Origin: Fimbriimonadaceae bacterium
GTDB lineage: Bacteria > Armatimonadota > Fimbriimonadia > Fimbriimonadales > Fimbriimonadaceae
Assembly (NCBI GenBank): GCA_014380605.1
Contig: JACMJO010000270.1
Coordinates: 1-5,208, forward strand
DNA: 5,208 nucleotides
Direction: 5' to 3'
A program made the translations under genes and the position numbers. The notes under the pieces were generated by a model. It ran no database searches. It saw nothing but the letters and a program-made list of their open reading frames with translations, and was not told the DNA's origin. Positions 5,153 through 5,208 of the stretch are shown in pieces; position 1 is the stretch's first letter, and each line of letters starts with the position of its first letter.

Positions 5153-5181
5153 ACTAGACCCACAGAATACCTTGCAGGCAA
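5153..5181 (-). promoter_or_regulatory. Candidate promoter of the ANTAR regulator
   Basis: On the minus strand TTGCCT (5181-5176, 4/6) is followed after 17 nt by TCTAGT (5158-5153, 4/6). An alternative -10, TATTCT (5169-5164), has no good -35. Both are weak and the choice is open. Confidence 0.25.
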
Positions 5182-5208
5182 CTTCTGGCTAGGGCCAATG
5201 CAATTGCC

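Overview
This window looks like ordinary chromosomal DNA from a free-living bacterium. It holds six protein-coding genes, one of them cut by the left edge, and no rRNA, tRNA, CRISPR array, insertion sequence or phage gene that I can see. Base composition and codon use look uniform and only modestly GC-rich, with no sign of recent transfer. The taxon cannot be fixed from the sequence. The mix of leaderless-looking starts (a -10 box 7 to 9 nt before the ATG and no clear ribosome binding site) with Shine-Dalgarno starts is compatible with groups such as Armatimonadota, Deinococcota or Actinomycetota. I lean weakly to an Armatimonadota-like organism.

Layout from left to right: (1) the 3' part of trpG (+), the glutaminase subunit of anthranilate synthase, ending at 457. 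(2) A convergent short gene (-, 556-1023) for an unrecognised 155-residue protein with one N-terminal membrane segment. (3) A large gene (-, 1071-2849) for a soluble sensor histidine kinase with coiled-coil, GAF, PAS, HisKA and HATPase parts. (4) A 100-nt divergent intergenic region with overlapping back-to-back promoters. (5) A stand-alone LON substrate-binding-domain protein (+, 2950-3621). (6) A ROK-family sugar kinase most like Mak-type fructokinases (+, 3658-4542). (7) A REC-ANTAR response regulator (-, 4539-5114) whose stop codon overlaps that of the sugar kinase tail to tail. The last 94 nt hold its leader and upstream region. No gene-free stretch is longer than about 100 nt.

Working together: the histidine kinase and the ANTAR regulator lie on the same strand, separated by two genes on the other strand. 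They are the only two-component proteins here and may be partners, with the regulator acting on RNA (antitermination) rather than DNA. That pairing is inference. The membrane-anchored small protein follows the kinase by 47 nt and may be co-transcribed with it, although it also has a candidate promoter of its own. The LON-domain and ROK genes may form a short + strand unit, each with a -10 element directly before its start.

The most notable signals are regulatory. They are two promoters sharing the palindrome TTATAA between kinase and LON gene, three near-leaderless starts, a perfect 9-bp stem inside the 3' end of the ROK gene just beyond the regulator's stop, and a possible antisense promoter after trpG. 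I found no convincing new multi-gene system.
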